A DNA stretch of 64,000 nucleotides from Pelagibacterales bacterium SAG-MED01 (GTDB lineage Bacteria; Pseudomonadota; Alphaproteobacteria; Pelagibacterales; Pelagibacteraceae), in contig JACWCY010000001.1 of NCBI GenBank assembly GCA_014654455.1, positions 208,113 through 272,112 of the forward strand, written 5' to 3'. The notes below the pieces were generated by a model, which saw only the letters and a program-made list of their open reading frames with translations, was not told the origin of the DNA and made no database searches. The position numbers were made by a program, and so were the translations under genes. This document shows, in pieces, positions 44,419 through 52,646 of the stretch; within the stretch, counting starts at the first letter, position 1; every line of letters begins with the position of its first letter.

Positions 44419-44447
44419 TTTAATCTCCTTAATTGTTGTTAATAATA

Positions 44448-44462
44448 TATAATCATTCTAAG
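44448..44462. promoter_or_regulatory. candidate Irr/Fur-family operator 1 upstream of rubrerythrin
   Basis: TATAATCATTCTAAG, a 7-1-7-like dyad 30 bases upstream of the rubrerythrin start. It differs at one position in 14 from the reverse complement of site 2 (44477-44492). It would overlap the -10 region of the gene. Confidence 0.55.
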
Positions 44463-44476
44463 TTTCTTGTCAACAG

Positions 44477-44492
44477 TTTAGAATAATTATAA
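44477..44492. promoter_or_regulatory. candidate Irr/Fur-family operator 2 upstream of rubrerythrin
   Basis: TTTAGAATAATTATAA, inverted relative to site 1 and about 30 bases further upstream, near a -35 position. Half-sites TTTAGAA and ATTATAA resemble the iron-control element (TTTAGAA...TTCTAAA) and the PerR/Fur 7-1-7 palindrome. Confidence 0.55.
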
Positions 44493-44522
44493 TGTAGTTT
44501 GTAAGTTATTGAAATTATTGTA

Positions 44523-44951
44523 TTATTTTTGATTTTGATTATCACTCGCAATTTTAATTAAAACTTCAACTGAATTAATTTTTTTTCCGGTAATATTTTT
44601 TTTAATATTTATTTCTTCAATATCTTCATTATCGCAATCAATTAATTCACTAGTATCCTCGTCAAAAAAGTGATGGTGATCAGATATATTTGTATCAAAA
44701 TAACTTTTATTACTATTAATTGAAATTTCTTTCAAATATCCCTTTTCTTTAAAAGCATGAACTGTATTATAAACAGTAGCTAATGATATTTTTTCATTAA
44801 GTTGCTCAGAAATATTTTTTGCAAGATCATTGATGGTAAAATGAAAAGTTTTTTCTCTATTGAATAAAACTTCGCAAATTTTAAGTCTTTGTTTTGTTGG
44901 TCTTAGACCAGAAGCCCTTAATTTATCAATAAATTCGTTGTTTTTTAACAT
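44523..44951 (-). CDS. irr: Fur-family regulator, Irr-like
   Basis: A 142-residue Fur-family repressor. The N-terminal winged helix reads L-R-A-S-G-L-R-P-T-K-Q-R-L-K-I with the recognition region S-L-A-T-V-Y-N-T-V-H-A-F. A D-H-H-H-F-F motif near residue 92 is the histidine cluster typical of Irr, the heme-responsive iron regulator of alphaproteobacteria. No CxxC zinc site is present, which also fits Irr better than Fur or PerR. It stands directly upstream of rubrerythrin, and a matching operator-like site lies at its own start. Confidence 0.85.
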   Translation of the reverse strand: MLKNNEFIDKLRASGLRPTKQRLKICEVLFNREKTFHFTINDLAKNISEQLNEKISLATVYNTVHAFKEKGYLKEISINSNKSYFDTNISDHHHFFDEDTSELIDCDNEDIEEINIKKNITGKKINSVEVLIKIASDNQNQK

Positions 44952-44957
44952 TTTAAA

Positions 44958-44974
44958 TTATAATAGTTCTAAAC
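44958..44974. promoter_or_regulatory. candidate Irr operator overlapping the irr start region
   Basis: TTATAATAGTTCTAAAC lies 7-23 bases upstream of the irr ATG and matches the two rubrerythrin sites at 12 of 14 core positions (TATAATNNTTCTAA). On the irr strand TATAAT also forms a -10-like box five bases before ATG, so operator and promoter may coincide and the mRNA may be nearly leaderless. Confidence 0.5.
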
Positions 44975-45026
44975 TATATCTATATTATAATTCAATAAAA
45001 TCAAGTAATAAGGGTGTTCAAAATTT

Positions 45027-45527
45027 ATGAAAAAAAACTCCTATTCATATGATGAGCTAATAAATTGTGGAAATGGGGGCCTTTTTGGGCCTGGAAATGC
45101 TAAATTACCCCTTCCACCAATGCTTATGTTTGATAGAATTACTGATATTAACGATAATAATGGAACTTTTAAAAAAGGCTCATTAAAAGCAGAATTAGAC
45201 ATTAAAAAAGAACTTTGGTTTTTTGATTGTCATTTTAAAGGTGACCCAGTTATGCCAGGGTGTCTTGGTCTCGATGCGATGTGGCAGTTAGTAGGTTTTT
45301 ATTTGGGTTGGATAGGAAACCCAGGAAAAGGAAGGGCTTTGGGAGTGGGAACAGTAAAGTTTACTGGAGAAGTCTTACAAAACGTAAAACTAGTAAAGTA
45401 TGTAATTGATATGAAAAAAATTATGTCGCCAGGTGGAACAACTGTTGGTCTAGCTAATGGAGTAGTTTTTGCAGATGATAAAAAAATATATTCAGCAGAT
45501 AATTTAAAAGTAGGATTATTCAAATAA
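45027..45527 (+). CDS. fabA: 3-hydroxydecanoyl-ACP dehydratase/isomerase
   Basis: Introduces the double bond in anaerobic unsaturated fatty-acid synthesis by dehydrating and isomerising the C10 intermediate. The 166 residues include the hotdog catalytic motif [16 protein letters not shown] with His69 and Asp83, as in E. coli FabA. The stop overlaps the fabB start by one base (TAATG), which together with fabI makes a fabA-fabB-fabI operon. Confidence 0.96.
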   Translation: MKKNSYSYDELINCGNGGLFGPGNAKLPLPPMLMFDRITDINDNNGTFKKGSLKAELDIKKELWFFDCHFKGDPVMPGCLGLDAMWQLVGFYLGWIGNPGKGRALGVGTVKFTGEVLQNVKLVKYVIDMKKIMSPGGTTVGLANGVVFADDKKIYSADNLKVGLFK

Positions 45528-46738
45528 TGAGAAGAGTCGTAATTACAGGTTTGGGAGTTGTATCATGTCTAGGTAACAATCAAGAAGAGGTACATCAATC
45601 TCTTTTAAATTCAAAGTCAGGAATTTCTTATGCCGAAGAATATAAAGAACATAATCTTAAATGCCATGTTCATGGAAAACCAAATATTAAACTTGAAGAT
45701 CACATTGATCGAAAAACAATTAGGTTTATGGGTTCAGGCTCTGCCTATAACTATATAGCAATGAAAGAAGCAATCGAAGACTCTGGCTTAGGAGAAAGTG
45801 AAGTTAGTAATTTTAAAACTGGAATAGTGATGGGTTCAGGCGGACCTTCAATCGAAAATGTAATTTTAGCAGCTGACAAGACTAGAGCTAAAACTCCAAA
45901 ATTAATGGGGCCATTTATTGTTCCAAGAACAATGGCAAGCACAGCCTCAGCTACACTTGCTGTTCCTTTCAAAATTAAAGGAACGAATTACACTATGAGT
46001 TCAGCTTGTTCTACAAGTGGACACTGTATAGGAAATTCTATGGAATTAATTCAAATGGGTAAACAAGATATTGTTTTTGCTGGTGGCAGTGAAGAAGTTC
46101 ATTGGGCAATGACAGCGATGTTTGATGCTATGACCGCATTATCTTCAAAATATAATGATACACCTAAAACTGCATCAAGAGCTTACGATAAAACTAGAGA
46201 CGGATTTGTAATTGCTGGTGGTGGTGGAGTACTGGTGCTTGAAGAGTATGAACATGCTAAAGCTAGAGGGGCTAAAATATACGCTGAATTAACTGGTTAT
46301 GGAGCAACTTCAGATGGATACGACATGGTGGCTCCATCAGGTGAAGGAGCAGTGCGTTGTATGAACATGGCTATGGCAACATCTAAAAATAAAATTGATT
46401 ATATAAATACACATGGAACTTCTACTCCAGTTGGAGATATCACAGAACTAAACGCAATTAAAAATACTTTTGGGGATGATATTCCAAAAATTAGTTCAAC
46501 TAAATCTTTATCAGGCCATCCTTTGGGAGCTGCATCTGTTCATGAAGCGATCTATTGTTTGATTATGATGAAAAATAATTTTATTGCTGGATCAGCAAAT
46601 ATTAGTGAAATGGATGAAGAGGCTAAAAAATTTCCAATAGTTGCAAAAACTGAAGCTAATGCAACCTTAAATACAGTAATGTCAAATAGTTTTGGTTTTG
46701 GTGGAACTAATGCGGCTTTAATTTTTGAAAAGGTTTAA
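45527..46738 (+). CDS. fabB: beta-ketoacyl-ACP synthase I
   Basis: Elongating condensing enzyme needed with FabA for unsaturated fatty acids. The 403 residues carry the Cys-His-His triad: Cys161 in S-S-A-C-S-T-S-G-H, His in [11 protein letters not shown] and His in S-G-H-P-L-G-A-A. The glycine-rich [10 protein letters not shown] end is also present. It sits between fabA (one-base overlap) and fabI (three-base gap). Confidence 0.96.
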   Translation: MRRVVITGLGVVSCLGNNQEEVHQSLLNSKSGISYAEEYKEHNLKCHVHGKPNIKLEDHIDRKTIRFMGSGSAYNYIAMKEAIEDSGLGESEVSNFKTGIVMGSGGPSIENVILAADKTRAKTPKLMGPFIVPRTMASTASATLAVPFKIKGTNYTMSSACSTSGHCIGNSMELIQMGKQDIVFAGGSEEVHWAMTAMFDAMTALSSKYNDTPKTASRAYDKTRDGFVIAGGGGVLVLEEYEHAKARGAKIYAELTGYGATSDGYDMVAPSGEGAVRCMNMAMATSKNKIDYINTHGTSTPVGDITELNAIKNTFGDDIPKISSTKSLSGHPLGAASVHEAIYCLIMMKNNFIAGSANISEMDEEAKKFPIVAKTEANATLNTVMSNSFGFGGTNAALIFEKV

Positions 46739-46741
46739 TTT

Positions 46742-47527
46742 ATGAGTTTGATGAAGGGTAAAAAAGGATTAATCATGGGCGTTGCCAATGAAAGATCTAT
46801 CGCTTGGGGTATTTCACAAAAACTTGCTGAAGCGGGAGCTGAACTTGCGTTTACTTATTTAGGAGATGCTTTAAAAAAAAGAGTAATTCCTTTAGCAGAA
46901 AAATTAAATTCAAAAACTACATTTAGCTGTGATGTTGAAAACAAAGAAGAAGTTATAAAATTATTTGAAGATATTAAAACAGTGTGGGGTCAAATTGATT
47001 TTGTTGTTCACGCTGTAGCATTCTCAGATAAATCAGAGCTATCAGGTGAGTATTTAAACACTACTAGAGAGAATTTTTTAAGAAGCATGTTAATTTCATG
47101 TTTTTCATTTACGGAAGTTGCAAAAGAAGCATCCCAAGTAATGAAAGAAGGTGGAAGTATGTTAACTTTAACTTATGAGTCTACTAAAGCTATTCCAAAT
47201 TATAATGTAATGGGTGTTTGTAAATCAGCCCTTGAGGCAAGTGTCAAATATCTTGCTAGAGACTTGGGTGCTAAAGGCATGAGAGTAAATGCAATAAGTG
47301 CTGGACCTATTAAAACACTAGCAGCTTCAGCTATTGGTGATGCAAAATTTTTATATAAATGGAATGAAGACCATTCTTTCCTTAAAAGAAACGTAGATAT
47401 CCATGATGTTGGAAATTCAGCATTATATCTTCTAAGTGACCTTGCAAATGGTGTTACAGGTGAAATTCACTATGTAGATGCTGGTTATAACAAGGTTGGA
47501 ATGCCAGATCCTAAAAATATAAGCTAA
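46742..47527 (+). CDS. fabI: enoyl-ACP reductase (NADH)
   Basis: Reduces enoyl-ACP in the last step of each elongation cycle. The 261-residue SDR protein has the FabI-type nucleotide motif (G-V-A-N-E-R-S-I-A-W-G-I) and the active-site block Y-E-S-T-K-A-I-P-N-Y-N-V-M-G-V-C-K. The catalytic Tyr and Lys are spaced as in FabI rather than ordinary SDRs. It closes the fabABI operon. Confidence 0.95.
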   Translation: MSLMKGKKGLIMGVANERSIAWGISQKLAEAGAELAFTYLGDALKKRVIPLAEKLNSKTTFSCDVENKEEVIKLFEDIKTVWGQIDFVVHAVAFSDKSELSGEYLNTTRENFLRSMLISCFSFTEVAKEASQVMKEGGSMLTLTYESTKAIPNYNVMGVCKSALEASVKYLARDLGAKGMRVNAISAGPIKTLAASAIGDAKFLYKWNEDHSFLKRNVDIHDVGNSALYLLSDLANGVTGEIHYVDAGYNKVGMPDPKNIS

Positions 47528-47541
47528 TGTTAATATAGTTT

Positions 47542-47661
47542 ATGGAAGTATTAATAATTTTAGTTTGTTTAATATTTGTGATTTATTATTTATTTAGACC
47601 CACCTCTCAAAAAGAAAAAGACCAATTTAATGATAAAAATAATTGGCGAGGTGGGTTTTAA
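47542..47661 (+). CDS. small membrane-anchored protein, 39 residues
   Basis: An ORF 14 bases after fabI encodes one N-terminal hydrophobic helix (M-E-V-L-I-I-L-V-C-L-I-F-V-I-Y-Y-L-F) and a charged tail (R-P-T-S-Q-K-E-K-D-Q-F). No family is recognised. The 9-bp inverted repeat that probably terminates the fab transcript lies inside its second half, which makes translation and termination mutually relevant. The upstream region lacks a strong Shine-Dalgarno. It could be real or a chance frame. Confidence 0.4.
   Translation: MEVLIILVCLIFVIYYLFRPTSQKEKDQFNDKNNWRGGF
47598..47656 (+). terminator. terminator-like long-loop inverted repeat after fabI
   Basis: ACCCACCTC (47598-47606) and GAGGTGGGT (47648-47656) pair perfectly over nine mostly G-C pairs across a 41-base loop, followed by TTTAATTTTTATTT. 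In so AT-rich a sequence this is unlikely to be chance. It marks the end of the fab operon, convergent with pnp. Confidence 0.55.
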
Positions 47662-47664
47662 TTT

Positions 47665-49737
47665 TTATTTAGCAGCTTGTTTCATAGAAAGTTTAACTTT
47701 ACCTCTATCGAAACCAATCACTTTAACTTTTACCTCATCACCTTCTTTGACAACATCGGTAACTTTTGCTACTCTTTTATCTGCTAGCTCTGAAATATGA
47801 ACTAATCCATCTTGTTTTCCTAAGAAATTAACAAATGCACCAAATTCCATAATCTTCATTACTTTACCCGAATAAATTTTATTCAATTCAGCTTTTGCAG
47901 TAATGTCTTTAATCATCTGCAAAGCTGTGTTTCTAGATTCTTCGTCAGGAGCAGCTACTGTTACTACACCCTCATCATTTACATCCACTTTAGCACCTGA
48001 TTTTTCAACAATCTCTCTAATTGTTGCTCCACCTTTTCCAATTACAGCAGCAATGTCTTTTTTGTCTACAGTTACTTGCTCCATTTTTGGAGTGTGTTTT
48101 CCAACATCAGCTCTTGAAGCTGATAAAGCTTTATTCATTTCACCTAAAATATGAATTCTTCCATCTTTAGCCTGCTTTAATGCCTGCTCCATGATTTCAA
48201 AAGTAATACCAGTAATTTTGATATCCATTTGAAGTGAGGTAATTCCATCTTTAGTTCCAGCAACTTTAAAATCCATATCTCCTAAGTGATCTTCGTCACC
48301 CAAAATATCTGATAGGACACTAAAATCATCACCCTCTTTAATTAAGCCCATTGCAATACCTGCAACTGGCTCTTTAATTGGAACGCCAGCATCCATTAAT
48401 GCTAGAGATGCTCCACAAACAGTAGCCATTGAAGAAGAGCCATTAGACTCAGTGATCTCTGATACTATTCTGAAAGTGTATGGGAACGACTCTTTTGATG
48501 GTAATGAAGAATTTATTGCTCTCCATGCTAGTTTACCATGACCAATTTCACGTCTTCCAGTTCCAATTCTTCCAGTTTCACCAACTGAAAAAGGAGGAAA
48601 GTTATAATGAAGCATAAATCTTTCTCTATGTTGTCCATCCAAACTTTCTAGTCTCTGTTCATCATCGGATGTACCTAAAGTAGTCACAACAATTGCTTGT
48701 GTTTCACCTCTTGTGAATAATGCAGAGCCATGGGTTCTTGGTAAAACGCCAACTTCACATGAAATTGCTCTTACATCAGACAGGCCTCTACCATCAATTC
48801 TATTTTTATTTTTAAGAATATCTGTTCTTACAATAGACTTTTCTAAGCTCTTTAATTGGCTATTTACGTCAAGATCAGTATATTTTTCATTTTCTTCATA
48901 AAGCTTTTTGGCTTTATCTGTGATTTCAGAAATTTGATTTGATCTGTTTTGTTTATCTTTTGTCGCAAAAGCTTTTTTCAAATCATCTGTAAATGTTACT
49001 TCAAGTTTTTTCTTAACTTCAGATAAATCTTTTTTCTCAACAGTCCATTTTGGTTTTCTACAATCTTTAGCAAGCTCTTCAATCATTTCAATTACTGGAA
49101 TGAAGCCTTCGTGTCCAAACTTAACTGCATTTAACATTTTTTCTTCTGATAAACCATTTGCTTCTGACTCAACCATAAGCACAGCGTCTTTAGTGCCTGC
49201 TACAACTAGATCTAAACTTGAGTTTTCTAATTCTGCTTTTGATGGGTTAAGAATATACTTACCATCAACAAAACCTACTCTAGATGCGCCCACAGGGCCC
49301 ATGAATGGCATTCCTGAAATAGCTAGTGCTGCTGAAGAGGCAGTAATTGCTAGAACATCTGGTTGGTTTTCTTTGTCATACGAAATTACAGTTGGTAATA
49401 ACTGTACTTCATTTTTAAATTCATCAGGAAACAAAGGTCTGATTGGTCTATCAATCAATCTTGAAATTAATGTTTCGCTTTCAGTGGGTCTTGCTTCTCT
49501 TTTAAAATATCCACCAGGAATTTTTCCCCCTGCATAATATTTTTCTTGGTAGTTAACTGATAAAGGAAAATAATCCATATCTGGATTTACTTTCTTTGCT
49601 CCTACTACTGTTGCTAAAATAACTGTTTCACCACATGAAGCTATGATTGCTCCGTCTGCTTGTCTTGCTACTTTGCCTGTTTCTAAACTTATCTTTTTTC
49701 CTGCTACTTCAATTTCCTTTTTATATACTTTAAACAT
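47665..49737 (-). CDS. pnp: polyribonucleotide nucleotidyltransferase (PNPase)
   Basis: Phosphorolytic 3'-5' exoribonuclease of RNA decay. The 690 residues contain two RNase PH-like domains, with [11 protein letters not shown] (~residue 313) and the [17 protein letters not shown] catalytic block in the second. A KH domain ([12 protein letters not shown]) and a C-terminal S1 domain ([16 protein letters not shown]) follow. It is preceded by an unusual pentamer-repeat leader after rpsO. Confidence 0.97.
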   Translation of the reverse strand: MFKVYKKEIEVAGKKISLETGKVARQADGAIIASCGETVILATVVGAKKVNPDMDYFPLSVNYQEKYYAGGKIPGGYFKREARPTESETLISRLIDRPIRPLFPDEFKNEVQLLPTVISYDKENQPDVLAITASSAALAISGMPFMGPVGASRVGFVDGKYILNPSKAELENSSLDLVVAGTKDAVLMVESEANGLSEEKMLNAVKFGHEGFIPVIEMIEELAKDCRKPKWTVEKKDLSEVKKKLEVTFTDDLKKAFATKDKQNRSNQISEITDKAKKLYEENEKYTDLDVNSQLKSLEKSIVRTDILKNKNRIDGRGLSDVRAISCEVGVLPRTHGSALFTRGETQAIVVTTLGTSDDEQRLESLDGQHRERFMLHYNFPPFSVGETGRIGTGRREIGHGKLAWRAINSSLPSKESFPYTFRIVSEITESNGSSSMATVCGASLALMDAGVPIKEPVAGIAMGLIKEGDDFSVLSDILGDEDHLGDMDFKVAGTKDGITSLQMDIKITGITFEIMEQALKQAKDGRIHILGEMNKALSASRADVGKHTPKMEQVTVDKKDIAAVIGKGGATIREIVEKSGAKVDVNDEGVVTVAAPDEESRNTALQMIKDITAKAELNKIYSGKVMKIMEFGAFVNFLGKQDGLVHISELADKRVAKVTDVVKEGDEVKVKVIGFDRGKVKLSMKQAAK

Positions 49738-49780
49738 TTCATTTCCATTTCATTTCGTTCGTTTCGTTCCATTCCATTCT
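49738..49780 (-). repeat. degenerate purine-rich pentamer repeat in the pnp leader
   Basis: On the pnp strand the 43 bases before ATG read as about nine degenerate 5-base units (GAATG, GAATG, GAACG, AAACG ... AAATG) and contain no pyrimidine runs. Five ATGs occur within it, none in frame with pnp, and the only Shine-Dalgarno-like element is a GGAA ~9 bases before the start. It fills most of the rpsO-pnp gap. Confidence 0.6.
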
Positions 49781-49794
49781 ATCTATCTTGAGTA

Positions 49795-50043
49795 CTATTT
49801 TCTTATGTTCAATTTCGACAGTACATTTTTGTAAGAATCCATTTTATTTTTCTTGAGGTATTCTAACAATTTCTTTCTTCTATTTACCGCTCTCAGTAAT
49901 CCAACAGATGAATGCTTATCCTTTTTGAATTGTTTAATGTGCTTAGAGAGAGTTTCAATTTTTTCTGTTAGCAAAGCAACCTGTATCTCAGAAGATCCAG
50001 TATCTTTATCGTGCATTGCTAATTCTTGTGCCTTTTTATTCAT
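49795..50043 (-). CDS. rpsO: 30S ribosomal protein S15
   Basis: An 82-residue 16S rRNA-binding protein, slightly shorter than the usual 88-89 because the N-terminus is trimmed. The conserved D-T-G-S-S-E-I-Q-V-A-L-L-T-E-K-I and the R-R-K-K-L-L-E-Y-L-K helix are present. The gene order rbfA-rpsO-pnp is standard, except that truB is missing between rbfA and rpsO. Confidence 0.96.
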   Translation of the reverse strand: MNKKAQELAMHDKDTGSSEIQVALLTEKIETLSKHIKQFKKDKHSSVGLLRAVNRRKKLLEYLKKNKMDSYKNVLSKLNIRK

Positions 50044-50054
50044 GCCTCTTTTTC

Positions 50055-50423
50055 CTATTTATTTGTTTGTTTTATTAAGTTTTCTATTTTTTCTGCATAC
50101 TCAAATGACTCATCTTTTCTAAAAAGTAATTTTGGTAAAAATTTCATATCAACTTTTTGTGATAAAATCTTTCTAATTAAAAATGAGTATTCTTTTAAAA
50201 TATTAATAATTTCATCTGCATTTTTTCCACCAAGTGGAAGAACATATGCTTTTGCAATTTTTAAATCTTGACTCATTCTTACCTCAGTAACTGTAATCGT
50301 GTTAGTTTCCAAATTTGGGACCTTAGCCTCATTTCTAATAAAAATCATGCTTAAAGATTGCTTAATCATCTCCCCAACCCTAAGCTGTCTTTGTGTTATT
50401 GGTTTTCCTATTCTATCAGCCAT
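50055..50423 (-). CDS. rbfA: ribosome-binding factor A
   Basis: Cold-shock-related 30S maturation factor that binds near the 5' end of 16S rRNA. The 122 residues show the KH-like fold signature (R-Q-L-R-V-G-E-M-I-K near the N-terminus and I-T-V-T-E-V-R-M-S-Q-D-L-K-I-A-K-A-Y-V). Its start overlaps the infB stop by one base. Confidence 0.94.
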   Translation of the reverse strand: MADRIGKPITQRQLRVGEMIKQSLSMIFIRNEAKVPNLETNTITVTEVRMSQDLKIAKAYVLPLGGKNADEIINILKEYSFLIRKILSQKVDMKFLPKLLFRKDESFEYAEKIENLIKQTNK

Positions 50424-52636
50424 TAAATTGACCTTTCTGTAGAAGTAACACTAAAAGCTTCTATTGTATCATTTTTTTGGAAATCCATGTAGTCTTTAAC
50501 TGTTATTCCACATTCTTGACCACTGCCGACTTGTTTTACTTGATCTTTTTCTCTAAATAAAGTTCCAACTTTTCCAGTAAAAATTATTGTACCATCTCTT
50601 ATTACTCTAACTTGTGAAATGTTTGTTATCTCACCTTCAATAATTTTAGACCCAGCAACTTTCCCAGCTCCAGAGACTTTAAATATTTCTAAAATTTGAG
50701 CAGTTCCAGTAATAGTTTCTTTAATATCTGGAGCAAGCAGTCCTGACATTTTTTGTTTTATATAATCTAACACCTCATAAATAATATTGTATGAAGAGAT
50801 TTTAATATTTTCATTTTCAGCAAGTTTTTTTGCTTCCTTGCTTGGTTTAACGTTAAAAGCTATTAATATAGCATTTGAGGCTTTAGCTAAGGTAACATCA
50901 GTCTCAGTAACCATGCCAATGTCAGCTAGAATTATTTTAGGTTTTACTTCATCATGTTTAATTTGATTAATTGCATTTTTAATTGCTTCAGAAGATCCAT
51001 GTACATCTGATTTAATTATCATATTTAGTTCTTTAGATGATTTGTCAGAAAAAGCTGACTCTTGTGTTGCAAAAGATAAAGGATTTTTTCCTTCTCTACT
51101 TTCTTGAACTCTATTTTCACTCAAAGTTTTAGCTTCTTTTTCACTTTCTAAAACTATAAAGTCATCTCCAGCTTTTGCAGCACCATTAATTCCTAAAATT
51201 TCTACAGGAGTTGAGGGAGACGCCTCATTAATATTTTTTCCCTTATCATTTATGATTGCTCTAACTTTGCCCCATCTAGATCCACTTACAAAAAATTCTC
51301 CCTTTTTAAGAGTTCCATTTGTTACAATTATCGTTGCAACGGGTCCTCTTCCAATATCAATTTTAGACTCTAATACAATTCCAGTCGCTTTAGATTCAAA
51401 ATCTGTTTTTAAATCTAAAATTTCTGCCTGTAAAATTATTGCTTCTACCAATTTATCTAAATTTAATTTTGTTTTAGCAGAAATTTCTACCATTAATGTA
51501 TCGCCCGATAAATCTTCAGCTATTAATTCATGTTCTAGAAGCTGATTTTTAATTTTTTGTGGGTCCGCTTCTGGTAAATCACATTTATTTATAGCAACTA
51601 CGATAGGGACTTTCGCAGCCTTTGCATGTTTTATTGACTCTACTGTCTGAGGTTTTACTCCATCATCAGCAGCAACCACTAAAACTACAACATCTGTTAG
51701 CTTTGATCCTCTTGCTCTCATTTCAGTGAAAGCAGCATGACCTGGTGTATCGATAAATGTTAATTTATTGGAATTACTCTCAATTTGATAAGCACCTATA
51801 TGTTGTGTAATTCCACCAAATTCTCCTGAAACAACATTTGCACTTCTCAAAACATCTAAAACTGATGTTTTACCATGATCAACATGCCCCATTACAGTAA
51901 CTATAGGGGGCCTATTCTTCAAATTTTCTGCTCTTGAAGCTTTTATCTTTTGAATTATTTCTTCAGCTTTTTCTTCTCTTATCGGATTATGTCCAAATTC
52001 TTTTACTAAAAACTCTGCGGTGTCAGCAGCTAATGTTTGATTAATTGTTACTGTAACTCCCATACCAAATAAATATTTAATTACATTGCTAGACTGTTCT
52101 GCCATTCTATTTGCAAGCTCCCTGACTGTTATAGCTTCAGGTATATTAATATCTCTTTTAATAGGTTTTAAATTATCCTTACTTTCATCTTTATTGGAAT
52201 TTTTAAGTTCTTTTTGTCTTGCTCTTTTAACAGATGCTAAACTTCTTTCTCTTGTTTCAATCTCATCACTAAGAGCTCTAGAAACTGTGAGTTTAAGTTC
52301 TCTTTTTTTTGTACCTGATTTTGATTTTTTTTCTTTGTTTTCATCTCCTTTTAATCTTTTCGTGGCTCTTTGTTCTGCTAATTTACGCCTCTCAAAATCA
52401 CTAGTAACTGGGGAAGTTTTAGGAGCGCTGAAAGGTTTTATAAAGGAACCTTTTTTGTGATTATATGGAGCTGATCTAGATACAGGAGATTTATTATAAC
52501 TTGTTTTATTAGTAGATTTTGTGACTGATCTTTCTATTACTACTGTTTTTTTTCCTTGAACTTTTGAACTATCAAAATTTTTAAATGACTTTTTGGGGTT
52601 TCCAGAAATTGTAAGTTTTGTTTTTTTGTTCTCCAT
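50423..52636 (-). CDS. infB: translation initiation factor IF-2
   Basis: GTPase that brings initiator fMet-tRNA to the 30S subunit. Of 737 residues the first ~165 form a Lys/Ser/Arg-rich low-complexity region, shorter than in E. coli IF2. The GTPase core starts with V-M-G-H-V-D-H-G-K-T (~residue 247), with D-T-P-G-H-A-A-F and N-K-C-D. Beta-barrel and C-terminal fMet-tRNA-binding domains follow. It is ten bases from nusA, with no ylxR or ribosomal L7Ae-like gene between. Confidence 0.97.
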   Translation of the reverse strand: MENKKTKLTISGNPKKSFKNFDSSKVQGKKTVVIERSVTKSTNKTSYNKSPVSRSAPYNHKKGSFIKPFSAPKTSPVTSDFERRKLAEQRATKRLKGDENKEKKSKSGTKKRELKLTVSRALSDEIETRERSLASVKRARQKELKNSNKDESKDNLKPIKRDINIPEAITVRELANRMAEQSSNVIKYLFGMGVTVTINQTLAADTAEFLVKEFGHNPIREEKAEEIIQKIKASRAENLKNRPPIVTVMGHVDHGKTSVLDVLRSANVVSGEFGGITQHIGAYQIESNSNKLTFIDTPGHAAFTEMRARGSKLTDVVVLVVAADDGVKPQTVESIKHAKAAKVPIVVAINKCDLPEADPQKIKNQLLEHELIAEDLSGDTLMVEISAKTKLNLDKLVEAIILQAEILDLKTDFESKATGIVLESKIDIGRGPVATIIVTNGTLKKGEFFVSGSRWGKVRAIINDKGKNINEASPSTPVEILGINGAAKAGDDFIVLESEKEAKTLSENRVQESREGKNPLSFATQESAFSDKSSKELNMIIKSDVHGSSEAIKNAINQIKHDEVKPKIILADIGMVTETDVTLAKASNAILIAFNVKPSKEAKKLAENENIKISSYNIIYEVLDYIKQKMSGLLAPDIKETITGTAQILEIFKVSGAGKVAGSKIIEGEITNISQVRVIRDGTIIFTGKVGTLFREKDQVKQVGSGQECGITVKDYMDFQKNDTIEAFSVTSTERSI

Positions 52637-52646
52637 TTATCATCTC

